A DNA stretch of 64,000 bases, taken from contig NZ_JACFTB010000001.1 of NCBI RefSeq assembly GCF_014281965.1, positions 620,001-684,000 on the forward strand, written 5' to 3'. Below, in pieces: positions 52,623 through 63,000 of this stretch; positions within the stretch are counted from its first letter, which is position 1, and the number at the start of each line of letters is the position of its first letter. A program made the translations under genes and the position numbers. This stretch comes from Rhodococcus sp. BP22 (GTDB lineage Bacteria > Actinomycetota > Actinomycetes > Mycobacteriales > Mycobacteriaceae). The notes below the pieces were generated by a model. It saw only the letters and a program-made list of their open reading frames with translations. It did not search any database and was not told where the DNA came from.

Positions 52623-53957
52623 GTGTCAGACATTCCTCGCCGCGGCTCAGCCCGAACTGCCAAGCTCGCACGAATTCCAATCGGTATCGCCGGGCGGGCT
52701 GCGGTGGGCTTCGGGAAGAAGCTTGCCGGCGGCAATCGCCAAGAAATCGACAGCGCACTTGCCGCCAAAGCAGCCGAGCAACTCTTCTCGGTGCTCGGCG
52801 AGCTCAAAGGTGGCGCAATGAAGTTCGGGCAGGCACTCAGCGTGATGGAGGCCGCCGTCCCGGAGGAGTTCGCTGAGCCGTATCGCGAAGCGCTCACCAA
52901 ACTCCAAGCGGATGCACCGCCCCTACCAGCGGACAAAGTGCATCGAATGCTCGACCGGCAGCTCGGCACCACGTGGCGATCCCGATTTATTTCTTTCGAC
53001 GACACTCCGGTGGCGTCGGCGAGCATCGGACAGGTTCACCGCGCGGTCTGGGCTGATGGCCGAGACGTCGCGGTCAAGGTTCAGTACCCAGGCGCAGACG
53101 ACGCTTTGCGTGCCGACCTGAAGACATTGTCGCGTTTTGCCAACACATTCAGCGCCATCTTCACCGGCGCAGACGTCAAACCTGTCCTCGAAGAATTGAT
53201 AGCTCGGACCGAGGACGAACTCGATTACCGTATCGAGGCAACCAACCAGCGGGCTTTCGCGCAAGAGTTCGACGGTGACCCACAATTCGCGGTACCCCGC
53301 GTCGTCGCCAGCGCGCCGAAGGTCCTGGTCAGTGAGTGGATGAGCGGTACACCGTTGGCCACCATCATCGCGGGCGGAACAGCGCAGCAACGCAACGACG
53401 CGGGAGCTCTGCTGGCGTTGTTCGCTTTTGCGGCACCGGCACGGGCAGGTCTGCTGCACGCCGATCCACACCCCGGAAACTTCATGCTGCTGCCCGACGG
53501 CCGACTCGGCGTCATCGACTTCGGTGCGACCGCCCCGATGCCGAACGGCTTACCGCCGGTGCTGGGCAGGATGGTTCGGTTGGCGCGCGAGGAACGATTC
53601 GACGAATTGGTCGAACTGTGTACCGACAATGGATTCGTCATTCCGGGGCGCACTGTGACCGCGACGGAAATATCGGACTATCTACGGCCGTTCACGGATC
53701 CGATTCGCACAGATACATTCCACTTCACGCGCGCATGGCTTCAAAAGGCAGCGGGTTCCGCAGCTGAATTCGACAGCGCCCAGCTCAAAACAGTTCGCGC
53801 ACTGAATATGCCTGCCGAATACATCATGATTTTCCGCGTTCTCGGTGGCCTTGTCGGTATCTGTGCACAATTGGACGCATACGCGCCCTACATGTCGATC
53901 TTGACCGAATGGATGCCCGGCTTCACCGACGACGACGCTCAGTCGAGCGAAGGCTGA
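52623..53957 (+). CDS. ABC1/UbiB-family atypical kinase
   Basis: A 444-residue ADCK/UbiB-like protein, counterpart of Rv3197. It has the family KxGQ motif (MKFGQALS near residue 93), nucleotide-binding VAVKVQYPGA, and the HADPHPGNFML/VIDFGAT catalytic and metal loops. In other bacteria such kinases support quinone synthesis; here the partner pathway is unknown. GTG 52623 is taken as the start. It is convergent with whiB7, as in mycobacteria. Confidence 0.85.
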   Translation: MSDIPRRGSARTAKLARIPIGIAGRAAVGFGKKLAGGNRQEIDSALAAKAAEQLFSVLGELKGGAMKFGQALSVMEAAVPEEFAEPYREALTKLQADAPPLPADKVHRMLDRQLGTTWRSRFISFDDTPVASASIGQVHRAVWADGRDVAVKVQYPGADDALRADLKTLSRFANTFSAIFTGADVKPVLEELIARTEDELDYRIEATNQRAFAQEFDGDPQFAVPRVVASAPKVLVSEWMSGTPLATIIAGGTAQQRNDAGALLALFAFAAPARAGLLHADPHPGNFMLLPDGRLGVIDFGATAPMPNGLPPVLGRMVRLAREERFDELVELCTDNGFVIPGRTVTATEISDYLRPFTDPIRTDTFHFTRAWLQKAAGSAAEFDSAQLKTVRALNMPAEYIMIFRVLGGLVGICAQLDAYAPYMSILTEWMPGFTDDDAQSSEG

Positions 53958-53994
53958 TCGGACCGGCGCACGCGCCGGGCATCCCATACCGATC

Positions 53995-54378
53995 TCACGC
54001 AACCTCCCGTTGGTTGCTCCTGTCTTTCCGGGGTCGACCACGCGGACGTTTACGAGCAATGACGACACCCTGATCGAGTATCTCGCCGCCCCACACACCC
54101 CATGGTTCGGCGCGATCGAGGGCGGCACTCAAACACATGGTGCGGATGGGGCACTCGACGCACAGCTCCTTGGCTCGCTCCAGTTCATGTGGACTCTCCG
54201 CGAACCATAAGTCGGGATCGTCTGCCCGGCAGGGTACTTCGACTCCGAAGATTATTCCGTTATCGGTCGATATCGCTACATGTTGCGGTGACGCAGCGAT
54301 ACGTGCTGCGCTCGAATGTGAAACGGTCGAACTCTCGACCTCGTATCGGCATGTCGTCCGGGTTATGACGGTAGACAC
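53995..54378 (-). CDS. whiB7: WhiB7 transcriptional regulator
   Basis: A 127-residue iron-sulfur activator of intrinsic antibiotic resistance genes. Four Fe-S cysteines (PCRAD, ELCVECPIRTMC), the GVWGGE turn and the diagnostic C-terminal AT-hook RPRGRPRKDR are present. GTG 54378 is preceded by a strong GAGGAG site six bases away; the open frame continues upstream only through the leader. It is expressed from a long leader with an upstream ORF and an attenuator. Confidence 0.94.
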   Translation of the reverse strand: MSTVITRTTCRYEVESSTVSHSSAARIAASPQHVAISTDNGIIFGVEVPCRADDPDLWFAESPHELERAKELCVECPIRTMCLSAALDRAEPWGVWGGEILDQGVVIARKRPRGRPRKDRSNQREVA

Positions 54379-54477
54379 GTCAGTCTCCTCTACTTGTCGT
54401 ACGGCGTATGTGCGGTTCTGCGACTTCTGTGCGAACCCGGGGCCGAACGTTCGAGTCAGGAGGGGGACTTCTCGAAC

Positions 54478-54514
54478 AAAAATGGCCACGGTCCGCGTGA
54501 GCGGGTCCGTGGCC
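54478..54514 (-). terminator. Attenuator terminator in the whiB7 leader
   Basis: On the minus strand GGCCACGGACCCGC, loop TCAC, GCGGACCGTGGCC, then ATTTTTG: a Rho-independent terminator 100 bp before the whiB7 start and 27 bp after the upstream ORF. Mycobacterial whiB7 leaders carry an equivalent hairpin controlling antibiotic-induced readthrough. Confidence 0.8.
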
Positions 54515-54540
54515 TTTCGGAGGCGATTCTCGAAGCGTTC

Positions 54541-54798
54541 CTATCGAGGCTTTCCTCGATATCGACTTTCGATCACGGACGTACTCTGTGCTCGGCGATG
54601 AAATGCTGCTGCCGCTGCGGGACGTACTGCTGCGCCTGCTACCTGGACTGGCCAGTTCGCGAGCATCGTGTCAATCCCTGCCGGGGTGGCACCGGCACCA
54701 ATGGTTGCTCCGGCTGTAGCGCGGTAGGCAGAAACACGAGCCAGAGGCACGGACCGAACAGCATGCGTGTCGTCAGCAACAAAAATCTGATTCTTCAT
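54541..54798 (-). CDS. Upstream ORF in the whiB7 leader (85 codons)
   Basis: ATG 54798 is preceded by GAGGAGG and GGGAG, a very strong ribosome-binding region, and opens an 85-residue frame beginning MKNQIFVADD, Ala-rich in the middle and basic at the end. No family is recognised. It ends just before the attenuator. By analogy with mycobacterial whiB7, slow translation here in the presence of ribosome-targeting drugs would favour readthrough. It could also be a separate small protein gene. Confidence 0.55.
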   Translation of the reverse strand: MKNQIFVADDTHAVRSVPLARVSAYRATAGATIGAGATPAGIDTMLANWPVQVAGAAVRPAAAAAFHRRAQSTSVIESRYRGKPR

Positions 54799-54886
54799 CG
54801 TTTCTCCCACCTCCTCTTCGACCAATGGATAATTCATTTACCAAGTGAATATTTACCGCTCGCGGTCTACCACGGGCGGTGGAAAC

Positions 54887-54925
54887 AGACTAAACCCCAC
54901 GCTTCGAACGGCACAAGCTATTTTC
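54887..54925 (-). promoter_or_regulatory. Candidate WhiB7-type promoter of whiB7
   Basis: On the minus strand an AT-rich block (GAAAATA) lies two bases upstream of a -35-like TTGTGC (54911-54916), followed after 18 bp by TAGTCT (54887-54892). WhiB7-dependent promoters need an AT-rich stretch next to the -35 that is bound by the AT-hook. It is placed about 90 bp before the upstream ORF. Confidence 0.45.
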
Positions 54926-54954
54926 TACCTGCAGTTTTGTTGCCGCGACACCAC

Positions 54955-57147
54955 TTACTTGGCCGAAGAATCACGAACCACCGTCAACACGTCCTCACCG
55001 AACCGCTCGAGCTTCTTGGCGCCGATGCCCGGGATGGCGACGAGACCGCGATCGTCCTGTGGAAGCTGTTCTGCGATCGCCGTCAAAGTCGTGTCACTGA
55101 ACACAACGTATGCGGGCACCTTCAACTCGCGGGACTTGTCCAGTCGCCACAACTTCAAGGCGTCGAGAAGTTCGACATCTACATCCGAAGGATGGCTTTC
55201 GCATCTACCCAACATCGTTGCGGCGGAACCGATCAACGGCTTCCCACATAGGCGGCACTTGGGGCCGGATTTCTTGGTAGCCGGTACTGCAATCCGAGAC
55301 GCAGGTGAGTCCTCCGGAATCAATCCGTTGAGAAAGCGAGATCGTCGACGCGACTTCCGCCCACCCTCGTTGCGGGCCAACGCCCACGACAGGTGAAGAT
55401 GCTCCCGAGCGCGCGTGACACCGACGTAGAGGAGTCGCCGCTCCTCTTCGATTGCAGCATCGTTGCTCGAACTCGGATCATTGCCCAGCGCGTGCGAAAT
55501 GGGAAGCGTTCCGTCGGCAAGGCCGACGAGGAACACTGCATCCCATTCCAGCCCCTTCGCTGCGTGCAGGGAGGCAAGGGTGACGCCCTGTACGACCGGT
55601 GGATGCCGGGCCTCGGCACGCGCTGCGAGTTCACCCAGGAGACGATCGAGGTCCAACTCGGGATCCTGCGCCAGCAGTTCCTCGGTCACCTGAACCAGAC
55701 CGCCGAGTGACGCCCATTTCTCACGGGCCTGAGCACCTGCTGGTTCCGTTGCGGTCAGACCGAGCGGTGCGAGAACAGCGCGCACGAGTGAGGGCACACC
55801 ACTACCCGACTTGGACTCCATCGGGAGATCGTCTCGACCAGACGCCGTGCGCAAAGCAGAAATACCCTGGCGAACTTCCGGTCGGTTGAAAAATCCTTCG
55901 CCGCCCCGAACCTGGTACGGGATCTTCATTTCCGTCAACGCCTGCTCGTGAACCTCCGATTGAGCGTTGATCCGATACAGCACCGCGATTTCCGAAGGTG
56001 CCACACCCGAAGAAATCAATCTCTTCACAGCGCGGGCGACTCCATCGGCCTCGGCCGGCTCGTCGTCGTATTCGAAGAACGCTGGTTCCGGCCCTGACGG
56101 GCGCTGCCCGATCAACTGCAACCGGGTACCGGCGATGCGTCCTCTCGCTGCGCCGATGACTCGGTTGGCCAACGACACGACCTCGGGTGTCGAACGGTAG
56201 TCGCGTTCGAGTCGGACGACTGTGGCGTCGGGGAAGCGTCGGGAGAAGTCGAGGAGGTAACGCGGGGTTGCCCCGGTGAAGGAATAGATAGTCTGATTCG
56301 CATCTCCGACGACGGTGAGATCGTCGCGTTCTCCGAGCCAAGCGTCGAGGACTCGCTGCTGAAGCGGCGTCACGTCCTGGTACTCGTCCACCACGAAGCA
56401 TCGGTATCGCTCGCGAAATTCGTCAGCGACCGCGGAGTGCTCTTCGAGAGCAGCCGCAGTGTGCAACAGCAGGTCGTCGAAATCGAGCAACATGCCGTCA
56501 CCGCCATGAGTCTTGAGGTCCTCGTAGCCCGCGTAGACCGATGCGACCTTCGAGGCGTCCATGGGAACTTCTCGATGCAGGCGCGCCGCTACCGCGGGAT
56601 AGTCCTCGGGCGCAACGAGCGAACCTTTGGCCCATTCGATTTCACCCGCCAGGTCCCGGATCGAATCGGTGGACGTCGACACACCCGCACGATGGGCGGA
56701 CTGGCTCACCAGTGCGAACTTGCGATCGAGCAGTTGCCAGCCGGTGTCACCGACAACCTGCGGCCAGAAGTATTTGAGCTGCCTGAGCGCGGCAGCGTGA
56801 AAGGTTCGCGCTTGCACCGGCGGGCCTTCACCACCGACACCCAACTCGCGGAGGCGGCCACGCATCTCCCCTGCCGCGCGTGCGGTGAAGGTCACCGCAA
56901 GCACCTGGCCCGCCGATACGTGCCCGGCCGAGACCAGGTGCGCAATCCGCCTGGTGATGGTCCGAGTTTTACCTGTTCCTGCACCTGCCAGAACACACAC
57001 GGGACCACGTGGCGCCGACACGGCAGCAGACTGTTCGGGATCCAACCCGGCGATCATCGAGTCCACTGGCATGCCGACCATCATGTCAGGAGGCACCGAC
57101 GGTTCTTGGAGCGCGGTTCCGGACGCCGGCTGGCCGACTGCTGCCAT
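54955..57147 (-). CDS. uvrD2: UvrD2-type superfamily I DNA helicase with HRDC domain
   Basis: A 730-residue 3'-5' helicase: Walker [18 protein letters not shown] motif [12 protein letters not shown], and [19 protein letters not shown] motif VI. The C-terminus holds a zinc tetracysteine module starting CRLCGKPL (the last ligand position reads CESHP, so one ligand may be His) and an HRDC domain. UvrD2 is essential in mycobacteria. The start is unclear: ATG 57147 is used, ATGs at 57084/57081 are alternatives. Divergent from mrx1. Confidence 0.92.
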   Translation of the reverse strand: MAAVGQPASGTALQEPSVPPDMMVGMPVDSMIAGLDPEQSAAVSAPRGPVCVLAGAGTGKTRTITRRIAHLVSAGHVSAGQVLAVTFTARAAGEMRGRLRELGVGGEGPPVQARTFHAAALRQLKYFWPQVVGDTGWQLLDRKFALVSQSAHRAGVSTSTDSIRDLAGEIEWAKGSLVAPEDYPAVAARLHREVPMDASKVASVYAGYEDLKTHGGDGMLLDFDDLLLHTAAALEEHSAVADEFRERYRCFVVDEYQDVTPLQQRVLDAWLGERDDLTVVGDANQTIYSFTGATPRYLLDFSRRFPDATVVRLERDYRSTPEVVSLANRVIGAARGRIAGTRLQLIGQRPSGPEPAFFEYDDEPAEADGVARAVKRLISSGVAPSEIAVLYRINAQSEVHEQALTEMKIPYQVRGGEGFFNRPEVRQGISALRTASGRDDLPMESKSGSGVPSLVRAVLAPLGLTATEPAGAQAREKWASLGGLVQVTEELLAQDPELDLDRLLGELAARAEARHPPVVQGVTLASLHAAKGLEWDAVFLVGLADGTLPISHALGNDPSSSNDAAIEEERRLLYVGVTRAREHLHLSWALARNEGGRKSRRRSRFLNGLIPEDSPASRIAVPATKKSGPKCRLCGKPLIGSAATMLGRCESHPSDVDVELLDALKLWRLDKSRELKVPAYVVFSDTTLTAIAEQLPQDDRGLVAIPGIGAKKLERFGEDVLTVVRDSSAK

Positions 57148-57183
57148 GGAACAATCACACACCGGACGGTGTTGAATCTCCTC

Positions 57184-57441
57184 GTGACTACTTCCGAAAA
57201 CCAGGCCGCACTCACCGTCTACTCCACTACGTGGTGTGGCTACTGCCGCAGGCTGAAGACCCAACTGGACGAAGCCGGTATCGAGTACAAAGAGATCGAC
57301 ATCGAGAAAGATCCGGCGTCGGCCGAGTTCGTGGGCAGTGTCAACGGAGGCAACCACATCGTCCCCACCGTGCTGTTCGCCGACGGCACCACTGCAACCA
57401 ATCCCTCACTCGCTGCAGTGAAAAGCGCTTTGTCGATGTAA
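57184..57441 (+). CDS. mrx1: Mycoredoxin-1 (glutaredoxin-like)
   Basis: An 85-residue thioredoxin-fold protein with the active site CGYC (in [11 protein letters not shown]), cis-proline loop [11 protein letters not shown] and C-terminal TNPSLAAVK. Mycoredoxin-1 reduces mycothiol mixed disulfides. Located between uvrD2 and nudC as in mycobacteria. GTG 57184 chosen; GTG 57169 is also in frame. Confidence 0.93.
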   Translation: MTTSENQAALTVYSTTWCGYCRRLKTQLDEAGIEYKEIDIEKDPASAEFVGSVNGGNHIVPTVLFADGTTATNPSLAAVKSALSM

Positions 57442-57460
57442 GGAGCCCGGGCCGAGACCG

Positions 57461-58363
57461 CTAATCGACGGCGGCCCAGGCCTCGAGCATTCCGCGTGCG
57501 ATGGAGATGGACCCGGGGAGAAGCAATCGTGAGTCGGAATCTGCTGCCCAATCCCCCAACTTCAGCGCCGCTCGCACTTCCTCGCGGTCGAACCAATGAG
57601 CCTCCACAATTTCGCCGTCCAGAAATCGCAGGGGTACTTCCGGGTCGCCTACTGCCGAGAAGCCGATCATCACCGACCGGGGAAAAGGCCACGGCTGACT
57701 TCCCAGGTAGGTGATGTCGGACACGGTGATGCCGACTTCTTCGGAGATCTCACGGACGACACATGTTTCCAGGGACTCCCCCGCCTCGACGAATCCCGCG
57801 AGAATGGAGAACCTTCGCTCGGGCCACGTCGGTGCACGTGCGAGCAGGACCCGGTCAGCGCCGTCGTGAACCAGGCAGATGACCGCGGGGTCCGTGCGGG
57901 GAAACTCCTCGTGACCGTCGGACGTGCTCGTCCTCGACCATCCGGCTGCCGACGGCGTGGTTGCCGCCCCGTCGATGGCGCTGAAGCTGGCTCTGGCGTG
58001 CCAGTTGAGGATGGCGAGCGCGGTGGTGAGAATCGACAACTCGGTCTCGTCGAGGCGCTCTCCAATTGTTCGTAGATCCCCCAACTCTCCGGTCAGGGCG
58101 CCTACGCGCTGAGCCCAAAGATGGTGGCCGTCTCGAATTCCGAGAAATACCGCATCCAAGGCAGGCTCGGCCGCAACCTCGGAGGTAGGTGTGTGGACGA
58201 GGCCCGATGCATCGATCCGGAACCGACCTCGGTGATCGATCTGTACGACTTTCGCGGTCGGCCAGCCCGCCCGAAGAGTTTCGGTATCTTTTCTCGACTC
58301 CTCGGCGCGATCGAGCGGCGACCGTGACAGAAGCGGGGGTTGAGCAAGTTCGAATCGTGGCAC
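57461..58363 (-). CDS. nudC: NADH pyrophosphatase NudC
   Basis: A 300-residue Nudix enzyme that hydrolyses NAD(H) and can remove NAD caps from RNA. The Nudix box GFVEAGESLETCVVREISEE and the NADH-specific SQPWPFPRS array are intact. The four zinc-ribbon cysteines found in many NudC proteins are not seen in the segment before HEEFPRTDPAV (residues about 120-155). GTG 58363 is the only suitable start; its ribosome-binding site is weak. Confidence 0.9.
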   Translation of the reverse strand: MPRFELAQPPLLSRSPLDRAEESRKDTETLRAGWPTAKVVQIDHRGRFRIDASGLVHTPTSEVAAEPALDAVFLGIRDGHHLWAQRVGALTGELGDLRTIGERLDETELSILTTALAILNWHARASFSAIDGAATTPSAAGWSRTSTSDGHEEFPRTDPAVICLVHDGADRVLLARAPTWPERRFSILAGFVEAGESLETCVVREISEEVGITVSDITYLGSQPWPFPRSVMIGFSAVGDPEVPLRFLDGEIVEAHWFDREEVRAALKLGDWAADSDSRLLLPGSISIARGMLEAWAAVD

Positions 58364-58457
58364 AACGACGACACTATCGTGGAGGCGTCGGACCCGGCCG
58401 TAGGACTGGAGCGACTACGCCGAGCGAACGCAGGCTCGCGTGCTCGACATCCCGCCG

Positions 58458-59525
58458 TCAGTCTCCGACGCGACGAATGTAGAGCAACCTGTCGGTCGCC
58501 TCGACTGCATCGACCTCGGGCGATCCGACACGGAAGAGCTTGCCGCTGCGGACAACCCCCAGAACGATGTCGGTCAGATGGCGAGGAGAACCCCCGACCT
58601 CGTCGCGTTCGACTTCGCGTTCGGCGATGGCAAAGCCCGCCTCGGGAGTCAGAAGATCCTCGATCATTTCCACGACGTTCGGCGTCGTCGTAGCGATTCC
58701 CAGCAGTCGGCCGGCGGTCTCGGAAGACACGACCACCGAGTCGGCACCGGATTGCCGCAGCAGGTGAGTGTTCTCTGCTTCCCTGATCGCCGCGACGATC
58801 TTCGCTTTGGGCGCGATCTCGCGCGCAGTCAGCGTCACCAGGACCGCGGTATCGTCCCGGTTGGTGGCGACGATGATCGCTGCCGCATGTTGTGCACCGG
58901 TCAACCGCAGAACATCGGACTTGGTAGCCGAACCGTGCACGGTCACCAACCCCATGCTCGACGCCGATTCCAGCACAGCGGGGTCGGTGTCGACGACGAC
59001 GATCTCCGACGCAGGAACACCGTCACCCAGCATGGCGTCCACAGCAGTGCGGCCCTTGGTTCCGAAGCCGATGACCACGGTGTGATTGCGCACTTTGTGC
59101 CTCCAACGCTGAATTTTGAATGCCTGCCGGGAGCGCTCGGTGAGTACTGCGAGCGTCGTACCGACCAACAAGATGAGGAAGAAGATTCGTAGCGGCGTAA
59201 GGACGAGAATATTCACCAGCCGCGCCGACGGCGTGATCGGTGTGATGTCACCGTAGCCGGTCGTGGAGAGCGAGACGGTTGCGTAATAGAGGGAATCGAG
59301 GAACGAGAGTTCGTCGCCCTGCGCGTCTATGTAGCCGTCTCGGTCGATCCATACGATCAGCGCCGCGAAAAGCAACACTGCCAGTGCGACCAGAATGCGT
59401 CGATAGATTGCGCGCCACGGACTGCTCTGTAGTTCGGGCACGCGAAGTACGCCCACGAGTGCAAAGTCGGGTCTGTCGGTCAGCGTGTCCCCGGCGCTCA
59501 GACGCGCTCGTAGCCTACCTGCCAC
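58458..59525 (-). CDS. Potassium channel protein with RCK/TrkA domains
   Basis: A 355-residue two-helix ion channel. The pore helix carries the K+ selectivity filter TTGYGD between two membrane segments, followed by a TrkA-N (RCK) Rossmann domain (VVIGFGTKGRTAV) and a TrkA-C-like end. The N-terminal cytoplasmic stretch is about 40 residues. Counterpart of Rv3200c. It likely mediates gated K+ flux across the membrane. Confidence 0.9.
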   Translation of the reverse strand: MAGRLRARLSAGDTLTDRPDFALVGVLRVPELQSSPWRAIYRRILVALAVLLFAALIVWIDRDGYIDAQGDELSFLDSLYYATVSLSTTGYGDITPITPSARLVNILVLTPLRIFFLILLVGTTLAVLTERSRQAFKIQRWRHKVRNHTVVIGFGTKGRTAVDAMLGDGVPASEIVVVDTDPAVLESASSMGLVTVHGSATKSDVLRLTGAQHAAAIIVATNRDDTAVLVTLTAREIAPKAKIVAAIREAENTHLLRQSGADSVVVSSETAGRLLGIATTTPNVVEMIEDLLTPEAGFAIAEREVERDEVGGSPRHLTDIVLGVVRSGKLFRVGSPEVDAVEATDRLLYIRRVGD

Positions 59526-59635
59526 GTCGGCTACCTAAGTCGATGTCATCCACGGCTGGCAGCGTAACCCTGTTCGAGGACTTCGTAGTACCGCAGCGGA
59601 GAGTTTCTCTCGTACCAGTGTGGGACGGTATACGC

Positions 59636-60022
59636 ATGAGCGAGCACAAAAGCCAGGCTGCAGCAGTCCGCCTCGCAGTGATATTGGGCGGCGCGGGTGT
59701 TCTCCACTTCGTCACGCCCCAGTTCTTCGACATTCAGGTTCCTGCCGCGTTGCCGGGCAAAGCACGGACCTACACCCAGGTATCAGGGGTGGCCGAACTC
59801 GCCGTCGCTGCGACGCTCGCGGTGCCGCGGACCAGACGTCTCGGGGGTGCACTGGCCGCTGCGCTCTTCGTGGCCGTATTCCCCGCGAACATCGACCTTG
59901 CAAGACGGTATGTCCAGAATCCGAAGACCTCCCCCGCAGTCAAGGCTGCATTGATAGCCCGGCTTCCCCTTCAAATACCGTTGGTGACCCAAGCACTGAA
60001 AGTGCGCCGTAACGCATCCTAG
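59636..60022 (+). CDS. DoxX-like small membrane protein
   Basis: A 128-residue protein with about four predicted membrane helices, resembling the DoxX family (GVLHFVTPQFFD, TQVSGVAELAVA). Function unknown; DoxX members have been linked to redox defence at the membrane. The frame is open far upstream, antisense to the channel gene, but ATG 59636 begins the hydrophobic protein. Convergent with adnB, 14-bp gap. Confidence 0.72.
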   Translation: MSEHKSQAAAVRLAVILGGAGVLHFVTPQFFDIQVPAALPGKARTYTQVSGVAELAVAATLAVPRTRRLGGALAAALFVAVFPANIDLARRYVQNPKTSPAVKAALIARLPLQIPLVTQALKVRRNAS

Positions 60023-60036
60023 GTCGCTTCGAAAAC

Positions 60037-63000
60037 CTATGCCTCGCTGGCTAATTTCCCGTGCGGGGTTCCGTCGATGAGCGCGGCGAGCATCTTGACG
60101 TCCGGCAAGTCGCTGGGGGCGACAGTGCGCCCGCTGCGCACGTAGTGGAATGCCGCACGAACCTTCTCTAGCGGGACAGGGTCCGATTCGGGGCGCGCAG
60201 CGGACATCAATTCAGCCCAGGCGATTCGATAGGCCGCCAGCTGCATGACCACCGACTGCTCTTCGGTGGCTGTCGGTTCCTTTCCGGTCTTCCAATCGAT
60301 GACAGTCCAGCCTCCGTCCGGATCAGCGAACACCGCATCGATGCGACCGCGCAGAACTGTGCCCGCGACCGATGTCTCGAAGGGAACCTCGACTTCGATC
60401 GGGCTCCGGAGCGCCCAATCGGACGCGAGAAACGCGTGTTGCAGAGTCTCCAGATCGATGTCGGCCGCCGCGCCGTTGTCCGCAGAGCCCGGAAGTTCGT
60501 CCAGGTCGAGCAATCGAGTTGCCCCGAACCGCCGTTCGATCCAAGCGTGAAAGGCTGTCCCGCGCCGCGCGAGCGGGTTCGGTGGGAACGGTAGCGGTCG
60601 CCGGAGCCGTTCGGCCAACGCATCGGGATCTGCGGCGAGGTCGACCAATTGGCTCACCGAAAGATTCTCGGGCAACGCAATCGTCACCGTCGGGTGAAAG
60701 CGCTCCTCACGTTCGGCCAGGAGGGCATCTACATCGGCAGCCCAATTCTCAGGATCCGCGACGCTCTCGGGGTCCGCCTCATGCGGTGACGTCGCTGCCG
60801 AAAGCGCCGCGATCACCGAGCGCGCGCCGTTCTCCACGGCAGGGCGACGTGCACCGAGTGGGTCGCGTGGCCAGATCGCTGAATACGGTTCTGCGCTCAG
60901 CGGATTGGCGGTACCGCTTTCCGGTGCTGGGGCCCATCCGTCGATCACCGCAACCGGCTCGGATCCTGTGGCGGCGGACTCGTCGACGAACTTCTTCAGC
61001 TCGTCCAAGAACGGGGACGGACCGCGAGGCTTGGAACTGCTCTCGTCCCACTGGTGGCCGGAAACGAACAGTGCACGCTCCGTTCGGGTAAGCGCAACGT
61101 AGAACAATCGGCGATCCTCGGCGAGACGGCGACGGGCCAGCGCGTCCTTGTGCCGACCGACAGCTTCTTGGAGATCCTTCCGGCTGTACAGCTCACTCAG
61201 ATCCAACACGGGCACACCGTCGGAACCCTCCGCATCGAGCGCTCTGTCTCCCCGAAGGGCGGGCGGTAGCTCGGCCATTGCGCCGAGCCAGGTCGACGAT
61301 GCAGTCGACGACGGGAACACGCCCTTCGAGACATGAGGGACAGCAACGACTTCCCATTCCAGGCCCTTCGCCGAGTGCACCGTGAGCACCTGCACGCGAT
61401 GCGGTGACACCTCGACCTCACCGGGGGCCAAACCGTTCTCGACTGTTTCCGCGGCCGAGAGGAACGAAAGAAACCCTGTGATCGTTGCCTTGGGGTTGTC
61501 TGCGTAATCAGCAACGACACCGGCGAACTCGTCGAGATGTTCCCGGCCGACGTCTCCTCCAGTTGTGAACGGTGTACGTGCCTGAGCCTCGGTCCCGATT
61601 CCCATCAGTCGTTCGATGTCTGCGACGAGCTCGGTCAAAGGCTGACCGATGCGCTCACGCAACGTGTGCAGTTCTGCTGCGAGTGCAGTGATACGGCGTC
61701 GGCCCACCTCCGAATAGTGCTCTGCCGGGCCTGGATCGGCGATTGCGTCCGCCAGACCCGCATCTTCGGAGTGCTCGCCGGGCAACGAGCTCCCGAGCGC
61801 AGCGTCCAGTTCGGCGGCATCCTCGACACGTCCCACTGCTCCATAGCCGGACCTTATGCCCAGCTCTCTGGCCCGGCGAGAAAGCGCACGAAGGTCTGCG
61901 GCACCGATTTGCCAGCGGGACCCGGTGAGAATCCGCATTGCTGCGCTACCTGCCAACGGATCGGCCACTACCCTGAGCATCGCGATCACGTCGGCGACTT
62001 CGGGGATGTGAAGCAAACCGCCGAGCCCCACGACCTCCACCGGAAGGCCTCGTTCACGCAGAACCTCGGCAATCGGTTCGGCGTCTGCGTTGCGCCGCAC
62101 CAGCACTGCCGCTGTCGGGGGTGTACGTCCGTTCTCGGCTGCGGACCGATACTCCCCTGCTATCCGGTCGCCCACCCACTCACGTTCACTGAGCACTGTG
62201 TCGGTGACCGTCAATCGAACATCACCAGGGGTTGCCCCCGGACGTGCGCGAAGTGTCGGCACACTGACTCCTGTTTGCCGGAGTGGCGCCGTGACGAGGT
62301 TGGCCAGCTCGAGCGCCTCCGGTGGGTTGCGCCAACTGGTCGACAGCTCGAGTCGCGGGGCAGGTGCACCTCCCACCAACGGAAAATCCGTCGCGAAACG
62401 CGGAAGGTTGGCCGCCGAAGCACCACGCCAACCGTAGATCGATTGCATCGGATCTCCCACTGCTGTCAAGGCAAGGGTGGAATCGGAACCTCCTCCGAAC
62501 AGTGAAGACAGCAAGACTCTTTGAGCGTGCCCGGTGTCTTGGTATTCGTCGAGCAGCACCAACCGGAATCGTTCTCGCTCGGATCTGCCTACCTCGGGAT
62601 GCTCGGCAGCGACTCGCGCAGCCATGGACATCTGACTCCCGAAGTCGAGTGCCCCCTCACGTCGAAGTGTCTCGGCGAGGCGGCTCACGAGGGGCAACAG
62701 CGCGACTCGCTTATGTTGCGCATCGAGAATATCGAGCAGCTCTTTCGTGGGTCCGCCGCGCTGCCCAGCACCTGGCGCGAGGGTGTGCACGAGCTTGTCC
62801 AGATCGGTGTGTGCCTGTCGCAGATCATCGGGATCGACAAGGTGCTCGGCAAGTTGACCCGACAGAGCCAGTACGGTCTCGGTGATCGAGGTCGGGTTGC
62901 GGTCGGTATCGAGGTCGCCGTCCCAGGTGCTGACGACGCGGTGGGCGAGTTGCCACAGTTCGGTTTCCGAGAGCAACGTGGCAGAAGGCTCGATCGGCAA

